This document shows positions 26,018 to 34,710 of a stretch of 64,000 bases of DNA, one piece after another. The stretch is from the NCBI GenBank assembly GCA_002892395.1, contig NBBL01000002.1:62001-126000 (forward strand), written 5' to 3'. A program made the translations under genes and the position numbers. The stretch is from Lachnospiraceae bacterium (GTDB lineage Bacteria; Bacillota; Clostridia; Lachnospirales; Lachnospiraceae). The notes below the pieces were generated by a model that saw only the letters and a list, made by a program, of their open reading frames with translations, was not told the origin of the DNA and did no database searches. Position 1 is the first letter of the stretch, and each line of letters begins with the position of its first letter.

Positions 26018-26551
26018 TCATTTTGAACTCCAAATTCCTTTTTTCTCTTCTCGCGCTTTCCTCTGCAGCTTATAAAAGTCATCTGCATAGCGACTGTTCG
26101 GCTGCACGGTCATGACGGCAGCATACCCCTCCTTCAGCAGATGCTCATTCAGCATCGTTTTTCCGTCCTGCAAATAAACATATGCCAAAACTCGGTGATA
26201 CCGGTCCCTTTCGGAAACATCATACTCGATATATATCTCCTGTTGATCCTCCAACAGGCTCCTGACATACTCTGCCGCCTTTTTACCCTCCGCTGTGTTT
26301 CGGCTCCGATCCGGGTGGACACTCTCCGGGGCGTCCACGCCGATCAGCCGGATGGTTTCCGACCTTCCATCCACGTCGGCCACAATGGTATCGCCGTCTA
26401 TGACCCGCTCTACCGCATAGGGTCCGAACCGCTCCGGAGCAGATTCCTGCCGGAAAAGGCCTGTCATCCCCAGCAGGATCAGGACGAAGAAAAACAAAAG
26501 CCGGGTGGTGTATCTGCCTCTCCTCATCTTTGGTTTCCGTTTGTGTTTCAT
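26018..26551 (-). CDS. Membrane-anchored or secreted thermonuclease (SNase-like)
   Basis: The 177-aa protein has an N-terminal basic-hydrophobic segment (residues 12-32, signal or anchor) and the staphylococcal-nuclease core: VIDGDTIVA, IRLIGVDAPE with the catalytic Arg and Asp, and DRYHRVLAYVYL with the second catalytic Arg. It is a Ca2+-dependent phosphodiesterase for extracellular or wall-associated DNA or RNA. Its ATG overlaps the stop of the upstream permease-lipoprotein gene, so it is the last gene of the metal-importer operon. Confidence 0.88.
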   Translation of the reverse strand: MKHKRKPKMRRGRYTTRLLFFFVLILLGMTGLFRQESAPERFGPYAVERVIDGDTIVADVDGRSETIRLIGVDAPESVHPDRSRNTAEGKKAAEYVRSLLEDQQEIYIEYDVSERDRYHRVLAYVYLQDGKTMLNEHLLKEGYAAVMTVQPNSRYADDFYKLQRKAREEKKGIWSSK

Positions 26552-28377
26552 GGCTCCTCGTGTTTCGGCCCGCTGGACTCCAAAACGGCATCCTTCAGTA
26601 TGGCATATTGATAACCGCCGTCTTCGTAGGTGTCAAAGGTCCCCTGAACCGTAATTTCTTCGTCGTTCTCCGGGTAATGCCCTCCGTCCCTCAGCTTGAA
26701 TTCAATTCCCTGTGCACAGCAGGCGGTGGCATCCAGCACCACGCAGGAATAATAGCTCTTTCCGGCTTTTTGATCTTCGTAGACTGTGGAGATCCCGCTG
26801 ATCCGGATGCGCTTCCCCATGTAATCCTTCGGTTCAACCATGATGTGATAAACCTCTGCAAACACCATGGTGCTGCTGAGCTGCGTGAGATCCACATCCA
26901 CATCACCGGATTTTCCCGGTGTCGCTGCGCCCCCGGTAGGCGCGGCTGTCCCCCCAGCAGGGGCGGTCCCTCCGGCGGTTGCCCCTCCAACGGGGGCGTT
27001 CCCTCCGGCGGTTGCTCCTCCAGCGGGGGCGTTCCCTCCGGCGGTTGCCCCTCCAGCGGGGGCGGCCTCTCCGGCAGATTCCCCTCCAGCGGGGGCGGTT
27101 CCTCCGGCAGCTTCCCCTCCAGCGGGGGCGGTTCCCCCGGCGATTGCCCCTCCAGCAGGAGCGGTTCCCCCGGCAGATTCCCCTCCAGCGGGGGCGGTCC
27201 CTCCGGCTGATGTCCCTCCAGCAGGAGCGATCCCCCCGGCAGATTTCCCTCCAGCGGGGGCGGTCCCTCCGGCAACTGCTCCTCCAGCAGGAGCGGTTCC
27301 TCCGGCAGCTTCCCCTCCGGCGGGGGCGGTTTCGGCATTCGAATGTTCCCGGCTTTCCTCAGCTCCGTTGTTTCCGGCAGTGGACTCCCCCGCCTGGGAT
27401 TGCAGCACATCCTTTACGCTCTGCTTCGCGGATCCGGTCAAAACGCTTCTCCCCCGACCGCTGTCGCCACAGGCCTCCATCAAAAGAACCATAACAACGC
27501 AAAGCGCCATGCAGCTCCCCCGAAGCGCTCCGGCCTTTGACCTCGCCTTCGACACGCCCCAGCACAGAACAAAGGCTGCAGCATCCGCCGCCACTATGGT
27601 GGAGCCCACCGGCGTTCCCAGCAAAATGGATGCGGTGATGCCAAGCAGTGCACAAACCACCGACAAAAAAGCCGAGAAGATGGTCACCCCCCGAAAGCTT
27701 TGAAACAGACGCATTGCCGACAGCGCCGGAAAAATAATCAAGGCGGAAATCAGAAGAGACCCCACCAGATTCATTGCCAGAACAATAATCACCGCAATCA
27801 CTGCCGCCATCAGCAAATTGTAACGCTCCACCTGATTTCCGGAAGCTCTTGCAAAGCTCTCATCAAAGGTCACAGAAAAAATCTGATGATAAAACAACAC
27901 AAAAAAGCAGATGACAAACAAGGAAAGCGCCCCACAGACTGCCACATCCCATCCTGTCAGTGTCAAAATGGAGGTGGAGCCGAACAATGTGGTGCACACA
28001 TCCCCCGAAAGATTGGCGGAGGCGGAAAACAGATTGATCACAAGATATCCGAACGCAAGAGAGGCGACCGACAGCATGGCAACTGCCGCATCGCCTTTAA
28101 TTTTCGCCTGCTCGCCGGTACGGAGCAGGAGAACGGCGCAGACGATGGTAACCGGCAGGATCAGAAGCATCTGATTCCCCAGCTTCAACACCATCGCGAC
28201 TGCCATGGCTCCAAATGCCACATGGGACAAGCCGTCTCCAATATACGAATATCGTTTCAACACCAGCGTCACGCCGAGAAGGGAGGCGCTCAACGCGATC
28301 AAAACGCCCGCCAGAAAGGCATATCGCACAAAGGGATACTGCAGATACGCTGTCAATTGACGGATGATTTCTTCCAT
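26548..28377 (-). CDS. znuB: Zinc/manganese-type ABC permease fused to a lipoprotein-like OB domain through a repeat linker
   Basis: From ATG 28377 (AAGGGG upstream, 1 bp after the ATPase stop) the product is 609 aa. Residues 1 to about 285 are an ABC-3 metal-ion permease with 8-9 membrane segments. A lipoprotein-like signal follows (MALCVVMVLLMEACGD, from residue 290), then an acidic region, about 11 copies of an 11-residue Gly/Ala/Pro unit of the type GGTAPAGGESA, and a final OB-like domain of about 115 residues (VFAEVYHIMVEPKDY... ATACCAQGIEF...). That final domain normally occurs as a separate protein near zinc importers. An internal ATG at 27510 with GGGGGAG upstream suggests the second part was, or still is, translated alone. 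The permease moves Zn2+ or Mn2+ across the membrane with ZnuA and ZnuC. Confidence 0.83.
   Translation of the reverse strand: MEEIIRQLTAYLQYPFVRYAFLAGVLIALSASLLGVTLVLKRYSYIGDGLSHVAFGAMAVAMVLKLGNQMLLILPVTIVCAVLLLRTGEQAKIKGDAAVAMLSVASLAFGYLVINLFSASANLSGDVCTTLFGSTSILTLTGWDVAVCGALSLFVICFFVLFYHQIFSVTFDESFARASGNQVERYNLLMAAVIAVIIVLAMNLVGSLLISALIIFPALSAMRLFQSFRGVTIFSAFLSVVCALLGITASILLGTPVGSTIVAADAAAFVLCWGVSKARSKAGALRGSCMALCVVMVLLMEACGDSGRGRSVLTGSAKQSVKDVLQSQAGESTAGNNGAEESREHSNAETAPAGGEAAGGTAPAGGAVAGGTAPAGGKSAGGIAPAGGTSAGGTAPAGGESAGGTAPAGGAIAGGTAPAGGEAAGGTAPAGGESAGEAAPAGGATAGGNAPAGGATAGGNAPVGGATAGGTAPAGGTAAPTGGAATPGKSGDVDVDLTQLSSTMVFAEVYHIMVEPKDYMGKRIRISGISTVYEDQKAGKSYYSCVVLDATACCAQGIEFKLRDGGHYPENDEEITVQGTFDTYEDGGYQYAILKDAVLESSGPKHEEP
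26935..27335. repeat. 33-bp in-frame tandem repeat (about 11 copies) forming the znuB linker
   Basis: Units such as CCTCCGGCGGTTGCCCCTCC repeat every 33 bp, encoding an 11-residue GG-x-APAGG-xxA unit on the minus strand. Neighbouring units differ at a few positions, mostly in codons 9-11 of the unit. Confidence 0.95.
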
Positions 28378-28378
28378 G

Positions 28379-29221
28379 TTATTCCCCTTCTTTCCGAAGC
28401 AGCTGTCTTCCGATCCGACTGCTGCAAAACGTCTCCTTCGCGCCGAAAAACGGTTCCCTGCCAAGATACAGAACCTGTCCTGCATCGTCCAGCGAAGAAT
28501 TGAGATCATGGGAAATCATAATGATCGTAATCCCCTCTCGATTCAGTTGCCGTGTCATGCGATACAATTCCACACTCGCCTTAGGATCCAGCCCGGATAT
28601 CGGCTCGTCCAGAAGCAGGAGCTTTCGCGCAGCGCACAGTGCCCTGGCCAGAAGCACCCGCTGCTGCTGACCTCCCGAAAGCTTTCGGTAGCTCTCCCGG
28701 GCAAGCCCGCTGACGCCCATTTTTTCCATGTTTTCCTGCGCCAACTGCTTCTCCGCCGCACAGTAAAATGGGCGCCAGCCGCTTCTTGCAAGACAGCCGG
28801 ACAATACCACCTCCCATACAGATGCGGGAAAATCCGTTCGGGTTTCCCGCTGCTGAGGCAGATAGCCGATGTCCTTTCGTGTCACGCCGCAGCCAAATTC
28901 CACTGTTCCGCGCATCGGCCGCTCCAGCCCCAGCAGCACCTTCATCAAGGTGGTCTTTCCCGCTCCGTTCTCACCGGCAATGCAGAGATAGTCTCCCTCC
29001 CTCACGGTAAAGGAAAGCCCCTCCGCGATCACCCGGGTTCCGTAGCCAAGAGACAAATCCCGGCAGCAAATCTGAACCTTGTCACGTTTCTCTTCGTCGC
29101 ATTTCATTTCGTCATACTTCATTTCTTCACGTTCTATTCGCCGCTTTTGATTGCGCCGCATTTTCTGCGCCGCCCTTTCTTTCATTGCAGCTTCGATTCG
29201 CTGCATCTGATTGCGCCGCAT
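28379..29221 (-). CDS. znuC: Metal-ion ABC transporter ATP-binding protein (repeat-derived N-terminal extension)
   Basis: The ATPase core is complete: Walker A GENGAGKTT, Q-loop YLPQQ, signature LSGGQQQR, Walker B LLLLDEP and the H-loop ISHD. It powers the ABC-3 permease that starts 1 bp downstream. The frame begins with about 48 charged, Met/Arg-rich residues (MRRNQMQRIEAAMKERAA onward) that the family lacks and that come from a 60-bp repeat; none of the Met codons there has a strong ribosome-binding site. Translation may instead start at ATG 29122 or 29107, close to the core. Confidence 0.85.
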   Translation of the reverse strand: MRRNQMQRIEAAMKERAAQKMRRNQKRRIEREEMKYDEMKCDEEKRDKVQICCRDLSLGYGTRVIAEGLSFTVREGDYLCIAGENGAGKTTLMKVLLGLERPMRGTVEFGCGVTRKDIGYLPQQRETRTDFPASVWEVVLSGCLARSGWRPFYCAAEKQLAQENMEKMGVSGLARESYRKLSGGQQQRVLLARALCAARKLLLLDEPISGLDPKASVELYRMTRQLNREGITIIMISHDLNSSLDDAGQVLYLGREPFFGAKETFCSSRIGRQLLRKEGE

Positions 29222-29290
29222 TTCCTTGCGCCGCTCTTCCTTTCATTGCAGCTTCCGTTCGCTGCGTTTGATTGCACCGCATTTTCTTGC
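29140..29290. repeat. 60/61-bp tandem repeat (about 2.4 copies) between znuA and znuC
   Basis: TGATTGCGCCGCAT recurs at 29208 after 29148 (60 bp) and as TGATTGCACCGCAT at 29269 (61 bp), with the intervening sequence also similar. The array spans the znuA-znuC gap and the first part of the znuC frame. Confidence 0.9.
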
Positions 29291-29319
29291 GAAACCCCGG
29301 GAAACCCGGGGGACCTGCC

Positions 29320-30510
29320 TCAGCGAAGCGCTTCCTTCAGCACATCCAGATTGGCCTGCATGATCTTCAGGTAGGTGGCGCCGTCGGCAACATCCTTCGC
29401 CGTGGTTCCCTGCATGGAATCCATCGTAAGAATCTTCTGATCCTTACTTGCTGTGTTCTGCACGATGGTCTCCGCAATGCCGTGCTTCGCTCCCTCAATC
29501 GTGAGGACGGTCTTCAGCCCCAGCTCATCCACCTTCCGAGCCAAAAAGGTCACCGTCTCAAAGCTTGCCTCCGTCTCTGCAGAGCAGCCGGAAAATGCCG
29601 CAAAATACTCCAGCCCGTAGTCATCCATCAGGTACCGGAACGGGAAGCGGTCTCCAAACAGTACGGTCTTCACCGAACCTGCATCCACCGCTGCCTTATA
29701 TTCCATATCCAGCGTATTCAGCTTGTCTGTGTATGCCGAAAGATTCTGCTTGTACTGTTCCGCATGCTCCGCATCCAGCTCACCAAGCTCCGTGGCAATG
29801 GCCCCGCAGAGCTTCTCTGCATTTTTCAGTGAGAGCCAGATGTGCTCATCCATCTCCGCCTCGTGGTCATGATCCTCTTTTTCTTCCGACCCATCGGAGC
29901 AGCACTGGTCTTTTCCTGCTTCCTTTTCATGGCAGGAAGAATCCTCACTCTGCCCCTCCTGCTCATGATCTCCGTGCTCGTGTTCCTCCGCTTCCATCCC
30001 TTCCACCATTTTTTCAGGCTTGGCCCGGTCTCCCAGTGCGTCCATGAGATTGAGAACCTTTCGGTTGGGATTACTTGCTGCGCTCAATGCGTCCTGAACC
30101 CAACCATCGGATTCACCGCCCACATAGATAAAGAGATCACATTCCGCAATTTTTGTCATATCCTCCGCAGTCGGCCGATAGCTGTGGAGATCTACACCGT
30201 CGTCCAGCAGCAAGGTAAGATCGCAGTTCTTTGCTTCATCCCCCAAAATCTGCCTGGTCCAGTCATAGGCCGGAAAAACAGTCGCCACAACACGGAACCG
30301 CTTTTCCTCCTTCTCTGCCCCGGCGTCTCCCTTCTTTTCCTCAGAAAGTCCGCTGGAGCTTGCCTGCTCCGTTTTGCCGGATTCTCCTGCCGTAGAAGCC
30401 GTTCCCTGGCTTCTGCCGGCCCCGCAGCCTGCCAGCGCTGCCATGATCAGACCGATGGCCAGCACTGTTGCCACCGGCTTTTTCCCATCAACCATCCAGT
30501 TCTTCTTCAT
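29320..30510 (-). CDS. znuA: Zinc/manganese-binding ABC transporter lipoprotein
   Basis: The ATG at 30510 has AAAGGAG and starts a lipoprotein signal with lipobox LAGC (Cys29), giving 396 aa. The longer frame upstream is repeat DNA. The mature part is a cluster A-I solute-binding protein with a His/Asp/Glu-rich loop around residues 150-215 (EHEHGDHEQEG, DHDHEAEMDEH) typical of zinc binders. It captures Zn2+ (or Mn2+) outside the membrane and delivers it to ZnuBC. First gene of znuA-znuC-znuB-nuclease. Confidence 0.9.
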   Translation of the reverse strand: MKKNWMVDGKKPVATVLAIGLIMAALAGCGAGRSQGTASTAGESGKTEQASSSGLSEEKKGDAGAEKEEKRFRVVATVFPAYDWTRQILGDEAKNCDLTLLLDDGVDLHSYRPTAEDMTKIAECDLFIYVGGESDGWVQDALSAASNPNRKVLNLMDALGDRAKPEKMVEGMEAEEHEHGDHEQEGQSEDSSCHEKEAGKDQCCSDGSEEKEDHDHEAEMDEHIWLSLKNAEKLCGAIATELGELDAEHAEQYKQNLSAYTDKLNTLDMEYKAAVDAGSVKTVLFGDRFPFRYLMDDYGLEYFAAFSGCSAETEASFETVTFLARKVDELGLKTVLTIEGAKHGIAETIVQNTASKDQKILTMDSMQGTTAKDVADGATYLKIMQANLDVLKEALR

Positions 30511-30558
30511 TTTTTTCTCCTTTGTTTTGCTCCATCTCGTTTCCCTGCAATGCGACCT

Positions 30559-30725
30559 GGGGCAGCCCGCCGGTTTCACTCTGCTTCCCCTGGGGCAGTC
30601 CGCCGGTTTCACTCTGCTTTGCCTGGGGCAGTCCGCCGGTTTCCGCTCTGCTTTGCCTGGGGCAGCCCGCCAGTTTCCGCTCTGCTTCGCCTGGGGCACC
30701 CCGCCGGTTTCGCTCGGTTTCCCCT
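30559..30725. repeat. 33/34-bp tandem repeat (5 copies) upstream of znuA
   Basis: Units starting GGGGCAG(C/T)CCGCCGGTTTC begin at 30559, 30592, 30625, 30659 and 30693. The array sits in the znuA 5' region and would be in the mRNA leader, or push the promoter more than 200 bp away. With it, the 417-bp gap between znuA and the Rrf2 gene also holds the rrf2 promoter at 30872. Confidence 0.95.
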
Positions 30726-30871
30726 GCGCGTCATCGCTTCCGATCCCATTGCAAGGCTCAAAATGCAAACAGTTTTCATATTATTCGCTCTCCCCTGCTT
30801 TGTCAATCAAAATGGGGATGATTTCCTCATCTTTATCGCTTTTTTCGATATTGTTAAGCTTTTGCCAATTG

Positions 30872-30900
30872 TTGACCTTATTGGTTCACTATAGTATACT
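30872..30900 (+). promoter_or_regulatory. Sigma-A-type promoter of the rrf2 / acyl-CoA dehydrogenase / flavodiiron operon
   Basis: TTGACC (30872-30877), a 17-bp spacer and TATACT (30895-30900), about 35 bp before the Rrf2 coding region. Confidence 0.8.
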
Positions 30901-30927
30901 AAAACGGAACTAAAATAAAGAAACGAG

Positions 30928-31362
30928 GTGGTTAATCTGCTGATTTCCAGAGAAGTTGACTACGCACTTCGCATTTTGCGGGATCTTTCGGATCAGGAGC
31001 TTCATGTGGTCAAGGAGCTTTGCGAACGGGAGCTGATTCCTCATAAATTTGCATACAAGATTATTCGCAAGCTTTCTGCTGCAGGACTGGTGCATGCGAC
31101 CCGGGGCGTGGGCGGCGGCGTAAAGTTGTCCGCCGATTTGCACTCCTACACGTTGTACGATCTCTTGGGGGTCATGAACTCCCAGCGGCACATCAGCGCC
31201 TGCACCGGCGACGGATACCGCTGCGAATGGCGGGAAAAGGATCACAGACGCTGCAATTTTCACCTGAATCTACTGAAAATAGAGCGCGATATCCACGATA
31301 TTTTGAAGCGGGACAGCCTTTACGAGCTTCTTATGAACAGCCCGGATCCCGCTTCCGAATGA
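30928..31362 (+). CDS. Rrf2-family regulator with three C-terminal cysteines
   Basis: The protein (about 141-144 aa) starts with the Rrf2 winged helix LISREVDYALRILRDLS, has the wing GVGGGVKLS, and then carries Cys in ISACTGDGYRCEWREKDHRRC, the cluster-ligand pattern of Fe-S Rrf2 sensors (IscR/NsrR/RsrR-like). The GTG at 30928 lies inside the likely Shine-Dalgarno AGGTGG, so initiation at CTG 30937 or 30940, giving the normal family start, is plausible. It is 59 bp before the acyl-CoA dehydrogenase fusion and probably senses oxygen, NO or iron to control that operon. Confidence 0.85.
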   Translation: MVNLLISREVDYALRILRDLSDQELHVVKELCERELIPHKFAYKIIRKLSAAGLVHATRGVGGGVKLSADLHSYTLYDLLGVMNSQRHISACTGDGYRCEWREKDHRRCNFHLNLLKIERDIHDILKRDSLYELLMNSPDPASE

Positions 31363-31421
31363 AAGATAAAAGGAACCCATTGTAAGCAATCCATCTAGTA
31401 TTGGCCAAAGGAGGAGAAACG

Positions 31422-33332
31422 ATGCAATTTAAAACAACAGATGCCCACGAGGCACTCCGCGCCGAAATTCGCCAGTTTGCGGAGACTGAGGTAAAGCCCT
31501 ACGCATTCGAATGGGATCAGGAAAACAAGTTCCCAACCGAAATCGTAAAAAAAATGGGCGCGCACGGCTGGATGGGACTTCCCTATCCCAAGGAGTACGG
31601 CGGAGCCGGACTTGACGTCATAAGCTACGCCATCGCAGTGGAGGAGCTCTCCCGCGTGGACGCAGGCGTGGGTGTCATCCTCTCTGCCCACACCTCTCTC
31701 GGCTCCTGGCCGATCTACGGCTTTGGAACGGAAGAGCAGAAAAAGAAGTACCTTGTTCCCTGTGCAAAGGGGGAGAAGCTCGCCGCATTTGGGCTCACCG
31801 AGCCGAACGCCGGCTCCGACGCAGGCGGCACCGAGACCACTGCCGTTCTGGAAGGCGACCACTATGTGCTGAACGGTGAAAAAATCTTCATCACCAACGG
31901 CGGAGAGGCAGATATCTACGTGGTCTTTGCCGTGACGACTCCGGATATCGGCACCAAGGGAATCAGCGCATTCATCATCGAAAAGGGAATGCCCGGATTT
32001 GAGTTCGGAGATCACTACGACAAGCTGGGCATCCGGTCTTCCGCTACTGCACAGCTTTTGTTCAACGATGTGAAGGTTCCGAAGGAAAATCTTCTCGGCA
32101 GAGAGGGACAGGGCTTCAAGATTGCCATGGCAACCCTGGACGGCGGCCGGATCGGCATTGCGTCTCAGGCGCTCGGCATCGCTCAGGGCGCATATGAGAG
32201 CGCTGTGGAGTATGCCAAGGATCGCATCCAGTTCAATAAACCGATTGCATTCCAGCAGGCCATCTCCTTCAAAATTGCGGACATGGCAACCAGAATCCGC
32301 TGTTCCCGTTTCCTGGTATACAGCGCCGCCGAATTGAAGGAAGCCCACGAGGATTACGGCATGGAAGCCGCGATGGCAAAGCAGTATGCCTCCGACACTG
32401 CAGTCTGGGCGGCGGACGAAGCCGTGCAGATCTACGGCGGAAACGGCTACCTGAAGGGCATGGATGTGGAGCGCTTCTACCGCGACGCAAAGATCACCCA
32501 GATCTACGAAGGCACCAACGAGATCCAGCGGGTTGTCATTGCCGCCCATCTTCTGGGCAAGGAGCCGAAGTCCAATGTTCCGTTTGCCCTGGCTTCCAAG
32601 CCGAAGAACATTACGGGACCGAGAAAGAAGATTCTCTTCAAGGAGGGCAGCGCAGAGGAGCGGGTTGCCAGCCTGGTGGACAACTTAAAGAAGGACGGCT
32701 ACGACTTCACATTCGGAATCCCGATGGACACTCCCATCACCAAGGCAGAGCGGGTGGTCAGTGCCGGCAAGGGCATCGGCGCAAAGAGCAACATGAAGCT
32801 GATCGAAACCCTTGCAGAAGCCGCCGGCGCCGCAATCGGCTCTTCCCGTCCGGTTGCCGAGAAGCTGCGCTACGTGCCGCTGGATCGCTACGTCGGCATG
32901 TCCGGTCAGAAGTTCCTTGGAAACCTCTACATCGCCTGCGGTATTTCGGGCGCCATTCAGCACCTGAAGGGGCTCCGCGACGCATCCACCATCGTCGCCA
33001 TCAACAAGAACGCCAATGCGCCGATCTTCAAGAACTGCGACTACGGCATTGTGGGTGACGTCAACGAAATCCTGCCGCTGCTCTCCGCTGCACTGGATAC
33101 CGGCAAGAAGAAGCCGGCTCCTGCCATGAAGAAGATTCGCAGAGCTACTCCGAAGAAGGAGCGCCCGTCCTACAAGCTCTACGTCTGCAACGGCTGCGGC
33201 TACGAGTACAATCCCACCATCGGTGATCCCAGCGCGGACATTGCTCCCGGCACCACCTTTGACAAGCTCCCGGCGGACTGGGTATGCCCGGAGTGCGCGG
33301 AAGAAAAAACAAACTTTGTAGAAGTTCAGTAA
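31422..33332 (+). CDS. Acyl-CoA dehydrogenase-EtfA(C-domain)-rubredoxin triple fusion
   Basis: ATG 31422 has AAAGGAGG and gives 636 aa. Residues 1 to about 385 are a complete acyl-CoA dehydrogenase with the catalytic Glu363 in YEGT, as in short/medium-chain enzymes. Residues about 395-560 match the FAD-binding C-terminal domain of ETF alpha ([40 protein letters not shown]). A basic Pro/Lys linker follows, then rubredoxin with Cys589, Cys592, Cys622 and Cys625. Known of the families: ACAD passes electrons to ETF flavin, and rubredoxin reduces flavodiiron proteins. Inferred: one chain moves electrons from acyl-CoA to the flavodiiron protein encoded 36 bp downstream, hence to O2. No EtfB is present, so the ETF domain must work alone or with a distant subunit. 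Confidence 0.88.
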   Translation: MQFKTTDAHEALRAEIRQFAETEVKPYAFEWDQENKFPTEIVKKMGAHGWMGLPYPKEYGGAGLDVISYAIAVEELSRVDAGVGVILSAHTSLGSWPIYGFGTEEQKKKYLVPCAKGEKLAAFGLTEPNAGSDAGGTETTAVLEGDHYVLNGEKIFITNGGEADIYVVFAVTTPDIGTKGISAFIIEKGMPGFEFGDHYDKLGIRSSATAQLLFNDVKVPKENLLGREGQGFKIAMATLDGGRIGIASQALGIAQGAYESAVEYAKDRIQFNKPIAFQQAISFKIADMATRIRCSRFLVYSAAELKEAHEDYGMEAAMAKQYASDTAVWAADEAVQIYGGNGYLKGMDVERFYRDAKITQIYEGTNEIQRVVIAAHLLGKEPKSNVPFALASKPKNITGPRKKILFKEGSAEERVASLVDNLKKDGYDFTFGIPMDTPITKAERVVSAGKGIGAKSNMKLIETLAEAAGAAIGSSRPVAEKLRYVPLDRYVGMSGQKFLGNLYIACGISGAIQHLKGLRDASTIVAINKNANAPIFKNCDYGIVGDVNEILPLLSAALDTGKKKPAPAMKKIRRATPKKERPSYKLYVCNGCGYEYNPTIGDPSADIAPGTTFDKLPADWVCPECAEEKTNFVEVQ

Positions 33333-33368
33333 CCCACCACAACCAACATGCAATAAGGAGGCCTATAT

Positions 33369-34586
33369 ATGCATTGCGTGAGAAAAGTGACAGAGGATTT
33401 ATACTGGGTCGGCGCCAACGATCACCGCTTACATTTGTTTGAGAATATCCACCCGATCCCCCAGGGCGTAAGCTACAACTCCTATCTGCTCCTGGATGAG
33501 CAGAGCGTGCTGTTTGACACAGTCGACTGGGAGGCAAGCCGCCAGCTTTTTGAAAACATCGACTATCTGCTGGGAGACAGACCGCTGGATGTTCTGGTCA
33601 TCAACCACATGGAGCCCGATCACTGCGCAGCCATGGAGCAGGTTCTGAAAAAATATCCGAAGGTAAAGGTCTACAGCACAGAGAAAGGCTTTATGCTGAT
33701 GCACCAGTTCGGCTACTCTGTGGATGAGCACGAAACAGTCGAGGTAACAGACGGCGATACCGCATGCTTCGGCAGACACACGGTGGCATTCCTGACTGCT
33801 CCCATGGTACACTGGCCGGAGGCTATGATCACCCTGGACACCACAGACGGATCGCTCTTCTCCGCCGACGCCTTCGGTTCCTTCATTGCCCTCGACGGAA
33901 AGCTCTTCAACGATGAAGTGAACTTTGACCGCGACTGGCTGGATGAGGCGCGCCGTTACTACACGAACATCGTGGGAAAGTACGGTCCTCACGTACAGAG
34001 CCTGATCAACAAAGCAGCTCCCCTGCTGGGACAGGTCAAGCGAATCTGTCCGCTGCACGGTCCGGTCTGGAGAAGCGATATCGGCTATATCCTGGACAAG
34101 TACAACCACTGGAGCAGCTACGAGCCGGAAGCAAAGGCCGTTATGATCGTCTACGCATCCATGTACGGAAATACAGAATCCGCCGCACAGGCACTGGCTG
34201 CCAAGCTCTGTGACCGGGGCATCACAGATGTCAAGGTCTACGATGTCAGCAACACCCACGTCTCCTACCTGATCGGCGAAGCATTCCGCGTGAGTCACCT
34301 GGTACTGGCTTCCGTCACCTATAACCTGGGCATCTACCCGCCGATGCTGAACTTCCTGAACGATATGAAAGCGCTGAATCTCCAGAACCGCACCGTTGCG
34401 CTGGTGGAGAACGGCTCCTGGGCGGTGAAGTCCGGCGACCTGATGGCTCAGTTCCTGGATGAGCAGATGAAGCTGATGACCATTTTAAACGAGCGTCTCT
34501 CCATTGCCTCCTCCTGCAAGGCGTCTCAGGAGGACGAACTCAACAATCTTGCAGATTCGATCGCGGCCAATATGCGCGAGTCCTGA
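33369..34586 (+). CDS. fprA: Flavodiiron protein (FprA-type oxygen/NO reductase)
   Basis: The 405-aa protein has a metallo-beta-lactamase-like diiron domain with ligands His80, Glu82, Asp84 and His85 (HMEPDH), His148, Asp167 and His230, then a flavodoxin domain from about residue 257 (YASMYGNTESAA). All iron ligands of active enzymes are present. It reduces O2 to water (or NO to N2O) with electrons from rubredoxin, here probably the domain fused to the preceding acyl-CoA dehydrogenase. A terminator follows at 34614. Together with the Rrf2 gene the operon looks like an oxygen-removal device. Confidence 0.93.
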   Translation: MHCVRKVTEDLYWVGANDHRLHLFENIHPIPQGVSYNSYLLLDEQSVLFDTVDWEASRQLFENIDYLLGDRPLDVLVINHMEPDHCAAMEQVLKKYPKVKVYSTEKGFMLMHQFGYSVDEHETVEVTDGDTACFGRHTVAFLTAPMVHWPEAMITLDTTDGSLFSADAFGSFIALDGKLFNDEVNFDRDWLDEARRYYTNIVGKYGPHVQSLINKAAPLLGQVKRICPLHGPVWRSDIGYILDKYNHWSSYEPEAKAVMIVYASMYGNTESAAQALAAKLCDRGITDVKVYDVSNTHVSYLIGEAFRVSHLVLASVTYNLGIYPPMLNFLNDMKALNLQNRTVALVENGSWAVKSGDLMAQFLDEQMKLMTILNERLSIASSCKASQEDELNNLADSIAANMRES

Positions 34587-34613
34587 TCTCTCCTTTCCGG
34601 ATCACATTCAGAA

Positions 34614-34650
34614 TCCCCCCGCGGTATGCTGCCGCGGGGGGATCTTTTCA
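34614..34650 (+). terminator. Terminator of the flavodiiron operon
   Basis: An 11-bp GC stem, TCCCCCCGCGG / CCGCGGGGGGA, with a 7-nt loop, is followed by TCTTTTC. Confidence 0.85.
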
Positions 34651-34710
34651 GTGGGGTGAAATGAAATAACCGTTGAAATTGTGCCGGATGGGCTCTGCCA
34701 TGCTCTCCCT

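Noticed and set aside
26691-27410. Alternative minus frame rich in PPPLEG in the znuB region
   Set aside because: It is the same repeat read in another frame and has no start region or domain.
26867-27703. Plus-strand Pro/Ala-rich frame across the znuB linker
   Set aside because: A 33-bp repeat keeps several frames open on both strands; only the minus frame connects two recognisable domains.
3606-30725. Repeat arrays as an insertion-sequence or REP/BIME family
   Set aside because: The units differ from array to array and lack shared ends or a linked transposase, so they are not copies of one mobile family.
30545-30768. Extension of znuA upstream to 30768
   Set aside because: The extra 86 residues are translated repeat; the lipoprotein signal with AAAGGAG begins at 30510.
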